Of a DNA stretch of 64,000 nucleotides, positions 30,813 to 40,771 are shown one piece after another; position 1 is the stretch's first letter, and the number at the start of each line of letters is the position of its first letter. The notes under the pieces are model-generated. The model made no database searches and was not told where the DNA came from. It was given only the letters and a program-made list of their open reading frames with translations. The DNA is taken from positions 36,088,832 through 36,152,831 of the forward strand of contig NC_091312.1 of the NCBI RefSeq assembly GCF_038502225.1, given 5' to 3'. The DNA is from Cherax quadricarinatus. Lineage: Eukaryota > Arthropoda > Malacostraca > Decapoda > Parastacidae. A program made the translations under genes and the position numbers.

Positions 30813-32330
30813 TGATAAATGGTGGCAGCGGTGGGATTGAACTCAAGAGATGGCATTACTAGTTGCAAGTAATTGTTTTCCGACAAGGCGTCCCCTGTGG
30901 AGAAACTACTACTTGAACTAGCAGACATTGCAGGGATAAGCTCAGCACTCAAGGTAGTCAGAGCGTCCTCGGACACTTGAGGTAACTGGACACTATCTTG
31001 CAAGTCTGAAGTTGCAGGAACACAGACAGATGTGACAGGATCATCAGTGCCTGACCGCTTGGGTACGCTACTGGAAAATGCACTGGCCTGTAAGGACTTA
31101 ATTCGAGTGTCATACTCTGCGGCAGTATGGCAGATCTCGGATCCAAGCTGGTAACCCCAAAATGGTACGATCAAGTCATCAATTTGGGCATGCCATCGAT
31201 AAGGGTCGAGCACAATGCGTAAGTCTCGCATGGAAGCAAAGCCCAGTAGAAGGTCACCAGGGAAAGTAATCTAGTCGACAACAAGGAAGGAAGCAGTGAA
31301 GTCTCTACCTTGGATAGAAAAGGTGAGGGAAGTCCGACCTCGGACACGCAGGTGAGAACCAGCTACTCCACTAAGGGAGGACACATGAGTCGGTTCTACG
31401 AGAAGGACATGTCTTAACTGCTTATCCTTAAACAAACTAGACCTAATAATATTGACTTGCGCACCAGAGTCCATGAACAAATGAACGGGCGCATTATGAA
31501 CAGATGCTTGCACTATAGGGCCTATGGTTGCATTGGAAGTTATGTGCAAACAAAAAGGTGGATTGTCATCAGAAAAGACTTGTTCTACTTCATCCCCAAA
31601 ATCATCTACGTCAGAGACATGTAAAGCAACATCATCAGCAGGATTGTCATTCTCGAGACTGCTTAAGGCTTCAAAGGAATTGTGAACGGGGATGGTGTAC
31701 TCATTATCACCTGCTGTCACCACTGGACGGTTTGACTGGGGCGCTCGAATTCCCCCGAATTGGAAGAATGAGCCTGGTTCTGGTTAGTTTGAGAACCACG
31801 ACGTCTGTTTCCTCTACGGGTTCTGCGGTTGGAACGGCCACGGAAAGACCTAGAGTACTGAAGGTTGTAAAGAGCATTGCACTCAGATGTGTCATGTCCA
31901 TGTATTCTATGATAAGTACAGTACAGTAGGGAAGATCTGACTGGTACTCATCATCAGTACGACGTCTCTTAGGGTAACTATCAGGACAATTAATTGCAAT
32001 ATGGCCACGGAGACCACAGTTATAACAAGTCCGCCGACTACCATTTATCATGTGGGGGTTCGAACACGTGGATAGGGTAAAGTAATACTCACGTAGGCTG
32101 GAAGTACGTATAATTATAACGGTAAGTATGGAAGAGCCAAACAGCCGTGGCCTGCCTCCTTGCTCACTCTCGTATAACTGACCACCCACAGTACCCATAT
32201 GTGGGGGTCTTTGAAATACTGCTGAGGTCAGCGGCAGTATGAATACAGACAGTGACTCTGGCAGAGACGGTTGGTAGTGAGTCATCTACTGGTACACTGG
32301 TTACTGGTAACTGGTTACTACTACTGAGAA
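30813..32330 (-). pseudogene. Ty3-like retrotransposon fragment: CCHC zinc knuckle and aspartic protease
   Basis: Minus-strand coding remnants in retroelement order. Frame 31707-32285 has a zinc knuckle CYNCGLRGHIAINC (C-X2-C-X4-H-X4-C, residues 87-100), the nucleocapsid end of Gag. Frame 31271-31723 has a retropepsin-like domain with the catalytic motif FMDSGAQVNII (DSG, residues 85-87). It stops at 31271; the continuation resumes at 31231 with the LRDLRIVLDPYRWHAQ region. The frames overlap by ~17 nt, suggesting a frameshift or drift. Beyond a Ser-rich stretch there is no reverse transcriptase. It is flanked by duplicated G-rich repeat sequence rather than recognisable LTRs. Broken and non-autonomous. 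Confidence 0.78.
30820..30842 (+). promoter_or_regulatory. tRNA primer-binding-site-like sequence, opposite to the ORFs
   Basis: TGGTGGCAGCGGTGGGATTG is complementary to the CCA-bearing 3' end of a tRNA (T-arm GTTCAATCCC then acceptor strand). It looks like the primer-binding site that follows a 5' LTR. It is on the + strand, whereas the Gag/protease frames run on the minus strand, so it does not fit the same element in simple form. Confidence 0.5.
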
Positions 32331-32339
32331 AGGGAGCGT

Positions 32340-33024
32340 CTGTGGTTGGGAATACAGCGTGGGTTTGTGTAAACAACATAACAGCATATGTGTAGATTAC
32401 CTAGGATAACCCAAAAAAGTCAAAATGACTTGTTTGCATGTGGGTGGTGGGGAAGATGGTGGCGTTGGGGAAGATGGTGTGTTGTGGAAAATGGTGTGTT
32501 GGTTGTGTAATGCGTCATTGTGACACCAGCCACGCTGCTGACTCAGCATATTCACAACAACAAGCTTCCACTAGCTGTAGCAGTCCTAGGAATGTGTCCA
32601 GTGACTATATATGTGTAAATATATTATAGAACAATAGTAATAAACAACTTTTTTTATTGTTGGTTTGTGTTAACAGGCTCTGTCAATATAATAACAACAA
32701 TGTTTGTGCAGTGAATATATATACAATATACCTTATATTGGTCTCAAAGGCCATAAAAGTTACTTGAAAAAATAAAATATTAAGAAATAAAACAAAAAAG
32801 TAGAATAAAAGTACTTACAATATTACCGAGTGACCGGCAGTCACCGATGTTGCCGTAAGCGGTTCACTTTGTCAACTTCATACCTCTATATCTCGGTAAG
32901 TATTGATCGCAAAAAAAAAAAATTTTGTTCTATAACACTTAGAAAAATATTCTTAAGATTTTGGTAAGAAAAACATAATTTTCTTTTTTTTTTCAAATAT
33001 TTTTCGACCCAGAAAGTGGGTTTA
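32340..33024. other. Composite element interior: repeat copy and AT-rich sequence
   Basis: 32360-32500 repeats the GTAAACAACATAACAGCATA block and G-rich units seen at 30567-30812. The rest, with CAGGAATGTGTCCAGTGACT-like sequence and AT-rich DNA to 33024, resembles transposon UTR and has no ORF that I can assign. Confidence 0.45.
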
Positions 33025-34079
33025 CCGTTAAACTGTCCAAACGTAGATCTACGTTCACTCGCCCAGTGCTCTGAATATTTTTATTTTTTTTTAACTAAAG
33101 AGGGCCATTTTCTGTGTAGTAAGGCCAAAAAAAAAAATTAGGACCAGTACTTACAGATATACAAGACTGCGAAGTTGGTGCTGGATGCTCACCTGACTGC
33201 AACATCGAGTCTTGCTGCTTGCAGAATTGTTGCTGATATACCTTTTTTCTCGTTTTTATTTGAATTTATATAATTTTTATGTTCTGATAATTACAGTTTA
33301 TAATAGTTTTTATGATTTCACATTCAATCTTTGTTCTGACACTAATATTAGGTACTGAAATATTACTCAGATAGCCACAATCACACCAACAGGTGAAAAT
33401 TTTCACCTGCCTTGGTCATTTACTATTGTCTAGAAATATATACAAAGTATTTATAGGTCTCAGCAATGTTTTAGACATGCTGGAGTATATATGAAACTCC
33501 TTGAAACATGGTGTTATGACGAGTGTCACTAAACTGCTGACAATGCAGGAATGGAGTGAGTGGCACTTGATGATTGTGCACTGCTGCAGGGAACCCTGGC
33601 TTTATTTGTTTTCACTGTTACACACAAACATATTGTCTGTCTGTCTGCCTAGCTCTGCTTATCTGTCTTTCTGTCTGCCTGTGTGTGCCTGTCTTTCTAT
33701 CTGCCTGTGTCTTGGTCTTTCTGTCTGCCTGTGTGTGTCTGTCTTTCTGTTTGCCTGTGTGTGTGTGTGTGCCTTTCTGTCTGCCTGTGTGTGTGTGTGT
33801 CTTTCTGTCTGCTTGTCTCAGTCTCAGGGAGCAACTCGTAAACCAACAGGTATTACACACGATGCAGTCGCCATGTCTGATTTGTGAAAATGTGTATTAC
33901 TTGCCAGTCATGCTTATTATGCCTTATATCTACAAGCACTGTATAGCACTTTGCCTGGAATTTTTGGGTTATCCTAGGTAATTTACACTCAGTATAACAA
34001 TTGTCCTTATGTGTTCATGTGAGAGAGAGACAGAGACAGAGATAGAGACAGAGACAGATACAGACAGAGAGACAGTAAA

Positions 34080-34114
<35 letters not shown>

Positions 34115-34628
34115 GGCCGGCCTGCCGGCCAGCCAGCCAGCCACCCAGTTGGCCAGCCTGCCGAATACATATTACACGTTCCAGAATCGTTTCTCTTTAC
34201 TTAGGGCATAGGTTATTGGACATTCGGGCAGGATGACACTACCAGTGGTATCAAAAAGAAAATGATGTTGCACAAATGTTACACATGGGTTATTATCGAG
34301 GTTTTTGATATTTCCTCGACCACTTATGGGCACATCCATCACTTTCCTCTTAAAAGGTGAGTGTTAATATGACATATCATCAGTGAATCCCTGGTGTTTG
34401 CCATGCTATTTGCTCTAGCTTGCACTCAGTTGAACTGGTGCTCCCACAAGGTACTAAGTGGTCCCAGATTTTTTATTACTGCGTACACCGAGTATTAAGA
34501 CCCATTCTATACTGACCAGGCATCTCAGGCCAATCATGCCAAATTTGGAAGCAGGAAAAATATAATGTAAATCTACATTTGGAGCGCTAGTGGTACAAAC
34601 GCAGATCTACGTTTGGACAATTTAAGAG
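33025..34628. mobile_element. Longer family B element with microsatellite interior
   Basis: The left end CCGTTAAACTGTCCAAACGT follows TTTA (33021-33024). The right end GGACAATTTAAGAG precedes TTAA (34629-34632). Both carry the GTAGATCTACG/CAGATCTACG motif of the 205-211 bp copies at 14008 and 47312. At ~1.6 kb it is much longer. Its interior has (TGTCTTTCTGTCTGCC)n-type repeats (33630-33830), GACAGA repeats (34019-34075) and (CAGC)n (34083-34150). No transposase was recognised. Confidence 0.6.
33630..34150 (+). repeat. Microsatellite/minisatellite cluster
   Basis: Pyrimidine-rich TGTCTTTCTGTCTGCCTGTG units with (TG)n, then GAGACAGAGACAGA repeats and CAGC/CCGG repeats. The Cys/Leu/Ser-rich and Thr/Lys/Gln-rich open frames here are by-products of the repeat. 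Confidence 0.9.
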
Positions 34629-34663
34629 TTAAGGATCAGGGGTCTCGACCCTGAAAGGGTTAA

Positions 34664-34948
34664 AGATGCACTCGTTTACCATCACCTCAGACTTATGATG
34701 GGCTCTCTGACCAGTATGCATACCTTAGTAGTGTATATTAGAGCTGATTTCTTATATTCTATTTATTACAGTATACAGTACACTACTGTTTAAACATTTA
34801 AAAATATACCAGAAGTGTTATCAATGGTGCAGAGGTGACATTAAAACAATATCCAAGATAGTCAACTCAAACCCACTACCACTTTAGTATGCTCCTCACT
34901 TGGTGATGAATTCATTTACTGACTCTGTTGTTAAGTGAGGAGAGGCTG
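34664..34948 (-). mobile_element. Family E TA-MITE, right portion
   Basis: Complement of the MITE at 43576-43895 over ~280 bp (CTCTAATATACA, TGGTCAGAGAGCCCAT, AAATGTTTA, TAGTGGGTTTG), ending in the complement of CAGCCTCTCCTCACTTAAC and TA (34949-34950). Together with 29691-29704 it makes one element interrupted by the 5-kb composite. Confidence 0.85.
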
Positions 34949-35039
34949 TACAGAGAACTTTCATTGCACATATACTAAGTGTACAGTAAGGCATCTCAAT
35001 TATTTGTAAATGGTTCAAGCCCCTTGACCTGTACTCTTT

Positions 35040-35448
35040 GGAATGCAGGCAAGAAAGAAACTTTATATTGTACATATGGAAAATCCTAGAAGGACTGGTG
35101 TCAAATCTGCACATGGAAATCACTCCCCTGCTAAAGCAAAAGTCTTGGCAGGCGGTGCAACGTACCCCCAGTGAAAAACGGGTGCCATGAATACACTAAA
35201 AGACAACACAGTAAGTGTCAGGAGTCCAAGACTGTTCAACTGCCTCCCAGCATACATAAGGCAGAGTATCAAAAGACCCCAGGCTGTCTTCGAGAGGGAG
35301 CTGGACAAGCACTAAAAGTCAGTACCTGCCCAGCTGGGTTGTGGTTCATATGTCAGTTGGCATACAGCTGGCAGTAACAGCCTAGTCATAGACCAGGCTG
35401 CAGGGGCATTGACTCCCAGAACACCCTCAATGTATACTCCAGGTAAAG
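35040..35448 (+). pseudogene. LINE C-terminal fragment and 3' UTR (CR1/Jockey-like)
   Basis: One frame reads SVRSPRLFNCLPASIRQSIK then RPQAVFERELDKH, the PRLFNxLP...FKxxLD motif at the C-terminus of many arthropod LINE polymerases, with stops nearby. After the stop comes AGACCAGGCTGCAGGGGCAT to ACTCCAGGTAAA, whose complement is the 67-bp insertion at 8626-8692. The second LINE family in the window. Confidence 0.65.
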
Positions 35449-35737
35449 TAAATGAAAAAAATCACATGCTAATGAGGCATATACAGTATTGATTAAATTG
35501 TTTGAGCTGTGTTAATATCAAAGAATTTATGTTAATAGATAGGTGACATATGATAAATTTTCTAGATTCTAGATAAGTATTAATTGTAATGTGAAAAAAT
35601 TTGTGTATGACAGTTTCAAGTTATTGCTGAATGAGTCATTTGGGTATTTGTGTAGGCACATTGTTCTGATGGTTTAGCAGGATTTATAAGTTACGTAGTT
35701 TAGTACAAGTGACAACTAGACTGGTAACAATTTTTAA

Positions 35738-36809
35738 CCCCTTGACTGTCGCAACCCCAAATCCTGAGGTGTTTCCTGGTGTTGCAAAATTTCCCCCTCC
35801 AAAAAAAAAATATTTTTTCTTATGAAATGATAGAGAATCTTTTCCCAATTGTAATGACACCAAAAGAACGAAATTTGATGGAAAACTGACGGAATTACGC
35901 TCTCATAAAGTTAGCGACCTCGGCGATATTTATGAATCGGCGATTTCGCCTACTTTGAGCCCTATTTTCGGCTAATTCCATTGTTCCAGTCGACCAAAGT
36001 CATAGCTATTTCTTTAGAACTCCATTTTTTCTAACGATTGAGTACAAAAAACTGCCCATTTACCGATTTCAACTACCCAATAATGTGGTCAGAAATTTGC
36101 AATTTGGCCAATTTCACGAAAATTAAAAATATATGACAATTTCAAAATAGGGTCTAGAATGAACAATACAGATATTCCTGGCTCTAAAATAACATTTTAT
36201 TTGCTTATCAGTCACGTCTCCAGGCCCCTCTGATATTACTCTTGCTGTCTATTTTGAATTTTTATTCAAACAAAAAATAGAAGATTTACTGTTATGCAGA
36301 CTACTGCAATATTGTAATAATTGTATAAATAGTGTCAATCCATTCATGACTGCATATTAGAATGGCTAGTTGGACATTTATTGGAAAATGACATCATTTG
36401 TTTACTTTTGAACATTAGCAAAAATCAAACATTTCCCCTACATTGAGCTCCATTTCAAGGTTATTTTCATAGTAAAACCAATCAAAATCACCTCTATTTC
36501 TATAATATATTTTCCATTCTATCAAATGAGACCAAGAAAACGAAAATACAACCATAAATACTATACGAAAATAAACCACAAAGTCAGCATTTTAATTAAA
36601 AAAAATGGTCAGTTTTTTTTTTCCTCATTATGCACTGCATGCTACAGGATTTTTTTTATATGGTGCCCACTGACCACACAGACCCATTCTCTCACATGTG
36701 GGCCTACCAGCTTTCTCCTGCTTGATTTGAAGCCGCTAGAATTTATGAGTATACATGTCAAAAACGGTGCCTCGTAAGACGTATATATACGACCAAAACA
36801 GTCAAAGGG
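35738..36809 (+). mobile_element. Family A TTAA element (piggyBac-type), 1072 bp
   Basis: TTAA at 35734-35737 and 36810-36813. Ends CCCCTTGACTGTCGC and AACAGTCAAAGGG are complementary. It shares the full family layout: an A/T-run, TTCTTATGAAATGATAGAGA, CCATTGTTCCAGTCGACCAA, TTTTGAATTTTTATTCAAAC, TTCTCTCACATGTGGGCCTA and a subterminal palindromic GTAAGACGTATATATACG. No ORF of transposase size. Non-autonomous. Confidence 0.88.
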
Positions 36810-37165
36810 TTAATGAAAAGAATTGAATTTCGGATATGATAATATGTCATGTTTACTTTTGTCAGTGGGTGAATATTTTGAGTCCCATAAGAAAATGAGT
36901 CTGGCAAAAATGCACTCATGAAATTTTGTAGTACAGTATAAAGTGATCAGGATAATTTTTCTTTTTTCTTTAAAAATTTTGTTAGTATATTCATGTTCTC
37001 TCATCTTCCCAGTTACTTGCATCTCACAAACTGTAGAAGTAGGTGCTTCAGCTTTATCTGATAAAGATAAGAGGTCTTATTAACGTTTTTAAATAGCACT
37101 TGTTCTTAATGTAACTTGATACATCTAAAAGCTTATCATTATTTTAATTTCTGTTGCTTTTTCAG

Positions 37166-37663
37166 GGATGGTCTCTTAAAGATGAAAGAAGTATACGAGG
37201 GAAACCCCTCTCTTGGTGACCCAATGAGTATAATGGGTCAGCTCAATGATTCCTGCCAAAGGATTGAGAAGCTACGTGCAGATCTCCAACGTTATCAGGC
37301 CATGTTAGAAGATGCAGATATTGATATTCCTGGTGGTGGGATAGCATCGGGTGGACCATCTACTCCCAATGCCTCACTGGCGCGGCATCACAGTAGTGTC
37401 CTGTCACCACATCACAATGGAGGAGCCTCTCCTCGTTCCTCTGTCACATCCCATCGCACCTCCCTCAGCGACGAATCCCTTTCCCGGTCAGCTTCCGACT
37501 CCTCCGTCTGCACCAACCCTCCTTCCTCCAATACTACCACAACTACCACAACCACCACCACCTCCCTTCAAGGTGTAGCCATCTCCGCTCTGGCTACCAC
37601 CACAACCACCACAACAGGGGAGGGCAACAAAGCAACCCCTTCTGACCCGCTGCCCTCTCAGGG
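37166..37663 (+). CDS. Cip4: Cip4/TOCA-1-like exon: second half of HR1 and Thr/Ser-rich linker
   Basis: 498-nt exon entering and leaving in phase 2, with acceptor TTGCTTTTTCAG and donor GTCAGT at 37664. It starts DGLLKMKEVYEGNPSLGDPM and continues SIMGQLNDSCQRIEKLRADL with QRYQAMLEDAD, the second HR1 helix (family: GLxKMxxVYxxNPxxGDPxS, then a coiled coil to AMLxEAE). A low-complexity linker follows with SLARHHSSVLSPHHNGGASP, a Ser/Arg-rich stretch, and two threonine runs of about ten and seven residues. HR1 binds Cdc42-GTP; the Ser-rich linker is a plausible phosphorylation region (inference). Leaving in phase 2 joins exactly to the exon at 59837, making GGC. Reading through the donor gives an extra ~40 codons to a stop, which I treat as intron. 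Confidence 0.93.
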
Positions 37664-38199
37664 GTCAGTTTTGCACTCATTTTCACAGCTGACAAACACG
37701 CATTCATTAATGATTTTAGTTTTCAAAGAGAAAAAGTCATTTTTCAATGTGATCACCTTGTGTGTTTTTGTTGTAATTGTAATATGATTTTGCAGTTTGT
37801 TCATGAAACATTACCAGTCTTTGTTAATTATGCATTAAAAAGTGTGACTTCGTGTTTGTTTGCCAGTACTTTGGTTTAAGGTTATGTTCAACTGCTTGGT
37901 TATGGTACTTATATCTGCATATTTCACGTATTAATCTTTTTTTCTTAATTTATATATCTTGTGTGCAGTTATCTCAGCTGGAATGTAATTTGGGTCTTAG
38001 AGTATATTCTTAGCTTATGAAGGATGACCACTTAGAGTGAATAATGATTCTCTTCTTATTAACTATCCTTATAGATGCATGAGAGCTTTGTCAGATCTTC
38101 ATCTGTTTGGAGAGTTGACAAGTGTTAATGTTTTTATATATAAAAAAAGTTTTGAGGGAAATTCAAAATGTTTTGCAACTCATAATCTGCTATACATAT

Positions 38200-38400
38200 T
38201 AAATGCATATTTTTCTCCATGGGCAAGTGGAGAAGAATTTTTTCTCCGCAAGCCATGTGTGTTGTATGAGGCGGCTAAAATGCCAAAGGCAAGGGGATAG
38301 TAACCCCTTCTCTGGTATAAATTAAGAAATTTTAAAAGAAATACTTTCGTTTTTCTTTTTAGGTCACCCTGCCTTGGTGGGATATGGCCACTTCATTGGA
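38200..38400 (+). repeat. Truncated SINE-like copy, plus strand
   Basis: Begins within the body (TTCTCCATGGGCAAGTGGAG) and runs through GGCGGCTAAAATGCCAAAGG to the tail GGTCACCCTGCCTTGGTGGG and a CACTTCATTGGAAAA variant end. Positions ~38320-38425 reappear inverted at 40150-40255. Confidence 0.75.
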
Positions 38401-38449
38401 AAAAATAAATTACTTTATTTCTAAATGAAATTTTCCTTAACTTCAATAC

Positions 38450-38915
38450 TTCTTTCGTTCAACACACCGGCCGTATCCCACCAAGGCAGGGTGGCCCAAA
38501 AAGGAAAACGAAAATTTCTCTTAAATTTAGTAATTTATACGGGAGAAGGGGTTACTAGCCCCTTGCTCCCGGCATTTTAGTCGCCTCTTACAACATGCAT
38601 GGCTTACGGAGGAAGAATTCTGTTCCACTTCCCCATGGAGATAAGAGGAAATAAACAAGAACAAGAACTAGAAAGAAAATAGAAGAATACCTAGAGGGGT
38701 GTGTATATATATGCTTGTACATGTATGTGTAGTGTGACCTAAGTGCAAGTAGAAATAGCAAGACATACCTGAAATCTTGCATATTTATGAGACAGACAAA
38801 AGACACCAGCAATCCTACCATCATGTAAAACAATTACAGGTTTTCGTTGTACACTCACTTGGCAGGACGGTAGTGCCTCCCTGGGCGGTTGCTGTTTACC
38901 AACCTACTACCTAGG
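38450..38915 (-). mobile_element. Full-length SINE-like element with 13-bp target duplication
   Basis: Minus-strand copy from the CTTTCGTT/AACACACCGGCC tail to the complement of CCTAGGTAGTAGGTTGGTAA. Flanked by TTAACTTCAATAC (38437-38449) and TTAATTTCAATAC (38916-38928), one mismatch. About 466 bp. Confidence 0.87.
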
Positions 38916-38959
38916 TTAATTTCAATACATATTCATAAATTATTTTCTTATAAAATTTG

Positions 38960-39311
38960 CATTTCTCTGAAAATTGAAGTTTGTTTGAAGCACTCGTCAG
39001 TAGCAAGTTGCAAAGAATTACCAGCTTGGAAACACAGCTGTGAATTTAAGTGTTAGAACAAATGACAGACATACCATCTCAGACTGTAGGGTAGGTGATT
39101 AAGCTTTTTGATCCCAAACTGGCTTTTACACATCTGATATGGTAATAACTAGATCAGAGGTTTATAATACCAATAAGATGGTGAGTAATACATGTACAAC
39201 ATCTGGGTATTTTTATTTAAGAATTATTTTGTCAGGGGCTTACCAATTTAATACAGAGACAAGTGAAAGAATACTTACATAGAGTAATCAGGGAGGTGGT
39301 ACTGGTTGTAA
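38960..39311. other. Intron 4 sequence with a segment duplicated at 40258-40340
   Basis: 39028-39110 (CAGCTGTGAATTTAAGTGTT ... GATTAAGCTTTT) recurs in direct orientation at 40260-40340 with few differences. Otherwise unassigned. Confidence 0.75.
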
Positions 39312-39495
39312 GTTTGACATGCAGTGATGAATAGTAGCAGTGGTCACTTTGGCATGAAGTGATGAATAGTAGCAGTGGTCATGTTGACATGCAGTGATGA
39401 ATAGTAGCAGTGGTCATGTTGACATGCAGTGATGAATAGTAGCAGTGGTCACTCTGGCATAAAGTGATGAATATTTGCAGTGGTCATGTTGGTGT
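39312..39495 (+). repeat. 35-bp minisatellite, about five units
   Basis: Units beginning AGTGATGAATAGTAGCAGTG at 39323, 39358, 39393, 39428 and 39463, exact 35-bp spacing. The unit tails alternate between GTCATGTTGACATGC and GTCACTTTGGCATGA types. Confidence 0.9.
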
Positions 39496-40045
39496 GGAAG
39501 GAGACATTCTAGTGGATGTGTGACTTCATTTGATTACAGTGTCATGACATTTTAAAAACTGAGCCAGAACTTGTTGGATGTAACAGTGATTGAGGATTCC
39601 AAAAACTTTTTGTTTCTAGAACTTTTCCTTTATGATCACTTTGGCACTGTTCCGTTTCATGATGTGTCCATGTAAGCTCCTGTGTAAACCTGTGTATTGT
39701 TCATGTTATCTCTTCTACATGCATGTTTGTGTTCACTGATTGTGGTGTCCAAACATCTAGAAGTCTAACTAGTGTAAACTATCACAGTCTCCACATAGGA
39801 TCAGGTAAACTTCTGTGTTCATTTGTGTAGTTTGTTAGGTCTATTCCTGGTGAGATAGTTACGAAGTATGTTGGAATCTCAGAAGTAAAGACAATATTCT
39901 TGTGCATCAGCAACTGCCCAGGGAGGTACTACTGTCCTACTAAATGAGTGAGAGACAGAAGCCTGCATTTGTTTTACATGATGGTAGGAGGCCTGGTGTC
40001 TTTTTTTTCTGTCTCAAACACACAAGATAACAGGTATATCTCAGT

Positions 40046-40335
40046 GACGAATAGTGATGATACCAATGTACTAGTTGTACATTGGTGTCATCACTGATAC
40101 CAATGTACAACTAGTACATTGTAAAATTTGCAAATTTTATATATTTCATTTAGAAATAAAGTAATTTATTTTTTCCAATGAAGTGGCCATATCTCAACAA
40201 GGCAGGGTGACCTAAAAAGAAAAACGAAAGTCTTTGTTTAAAATTTCTTAAAATTTCTGGAAACATAGCTGTGAATTTAAGTGTTAGAACAAATGACAGA
40301 CATTCCATCCCAGACTGTAGGGTAGGTGATTAAGC
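40046..40335. repeat. Inverted and direct local duplications, plus 18-bp hairpin
   Basis: 40150-40255 is the inverted copy of 38320-38425 (TTTCATTTAGAAATAAAGTA, AATGAAGTGGCCATATC). 40260-40340 is a direct copy of 39028-39110. 40054-40071 and 40077-40094 form a hairpin (GTGATGATACCAATGTAC, one mismatch, 5-nt loop). Confidence 0.8.
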
Positions 40336-40578
40336 TTTTCACTTAGGTCACACTACACATGCATGTACACGTTTATGCATAAACATTCATCTGAGTTTTC
40401 TTTGATTTTATCTTAATAGTTCTTGTTCTTATTATTTTTTCTTTCATATTCGTGGGGAAGTGAAATAAGAATCTTTCCTCGGTAAGTCATGTGTGTTGTA
40501 AAAGTCAACCAAAATGCCAAGAGCAGTGGGCTAGTAACCCCTTGTCCCATACAGTTTACTAAAAATAATAAGAAAACC

Positions 40579-40771
40579 AGTAAAAGGACACAAGTGCAAC
40601 TAATGTGACATTTATTGTGGCAACGTTTCGCTCTCCAGGAGCTTTATCAAGCTTTATCAATGGCTTGATAAAGCTCCTGGAGAGTGAAACGTTGCCACAA
40701 TAAATGTCACATTAGTTGCACTTGTGTCCTTTTACTTTACATATTGTCTGTAATTCTACCAACTTTATTAC
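40579..40771. mobile_element. Minimal fold-back Penelope-like element, 193 bp, 12-bp target duplication
   Basis: AATAAGAAAACC at 40567-40578 and 40772-40783 are exact direct repeats. The insert is two inverted arms (40579-40652, 40663-40736; one or two mismatches) around a 10-nt spacer, plus CATATTGTCTGTAATTCTAC on the right. Each arm equals the terminal repeat of the GIY-YIG-bearing element at 18648-19417 and carries the TTGATAA-hairpin-GAAACG hammerhead-like core. Confidence 0.9.

Larger units (their letters stand above)
29709..34659. mobile_element. ~5-kb TTAA-flanked composite element (piggyBac-type ends)
   Basis: The left end CCCTTTCAGGGTCGATCCTG and the right end, complement of CCCTTTCAGGGTCGAGACC, are inverted repeats. 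They are flanked by TTAG (29705-29708) and TTAA (34660-34663), i.e. a TTAA duplication with one base change. The intact MITE at 43576-43895 shows the uninterrupted target. Inside lie a family-A-like subterminal block (29709-29849, complement of GACCCATTCTCTCACATG), a solo-LTR-like insert, a short acidic coding-like stretch (30360-30535), G-rich tandem repeats, a Ty3-like gag/protease fragment, a nested family B element and microsatellites. The acidic stretch could be the N-terminus of a piggyBac transposase; no DDD catalytic region is seen. Confidence 0.72.

Noticed and set aside
31528..31929. 133-codon plus-strand ORF
   Set aside because: Antisense to the Ty3-like protease/Gag remnant; no recognisable domain.
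33501..33981. Two Cys/Leu/Ser-rich ORFs of ~130 codons
   Set aside because: They are translations of the TGTCTTTCTGTCTGCC microsatellite in two frames; no independent coding signal.
34009..34236. ORF rich in Glu/Thr then Ser/Gln/Pro/Ala
   Set aside because: Product of GACAGA and CAGC simple repeats.
37664..37785. Extension of the HR1 exon ORF past 37663
   Set aside because: Possible as a read-through isoform, but the sequence becomes hydrophobic and unlike the family. The GTCAGT donor at 37664 keeps exact phase with the next exon.
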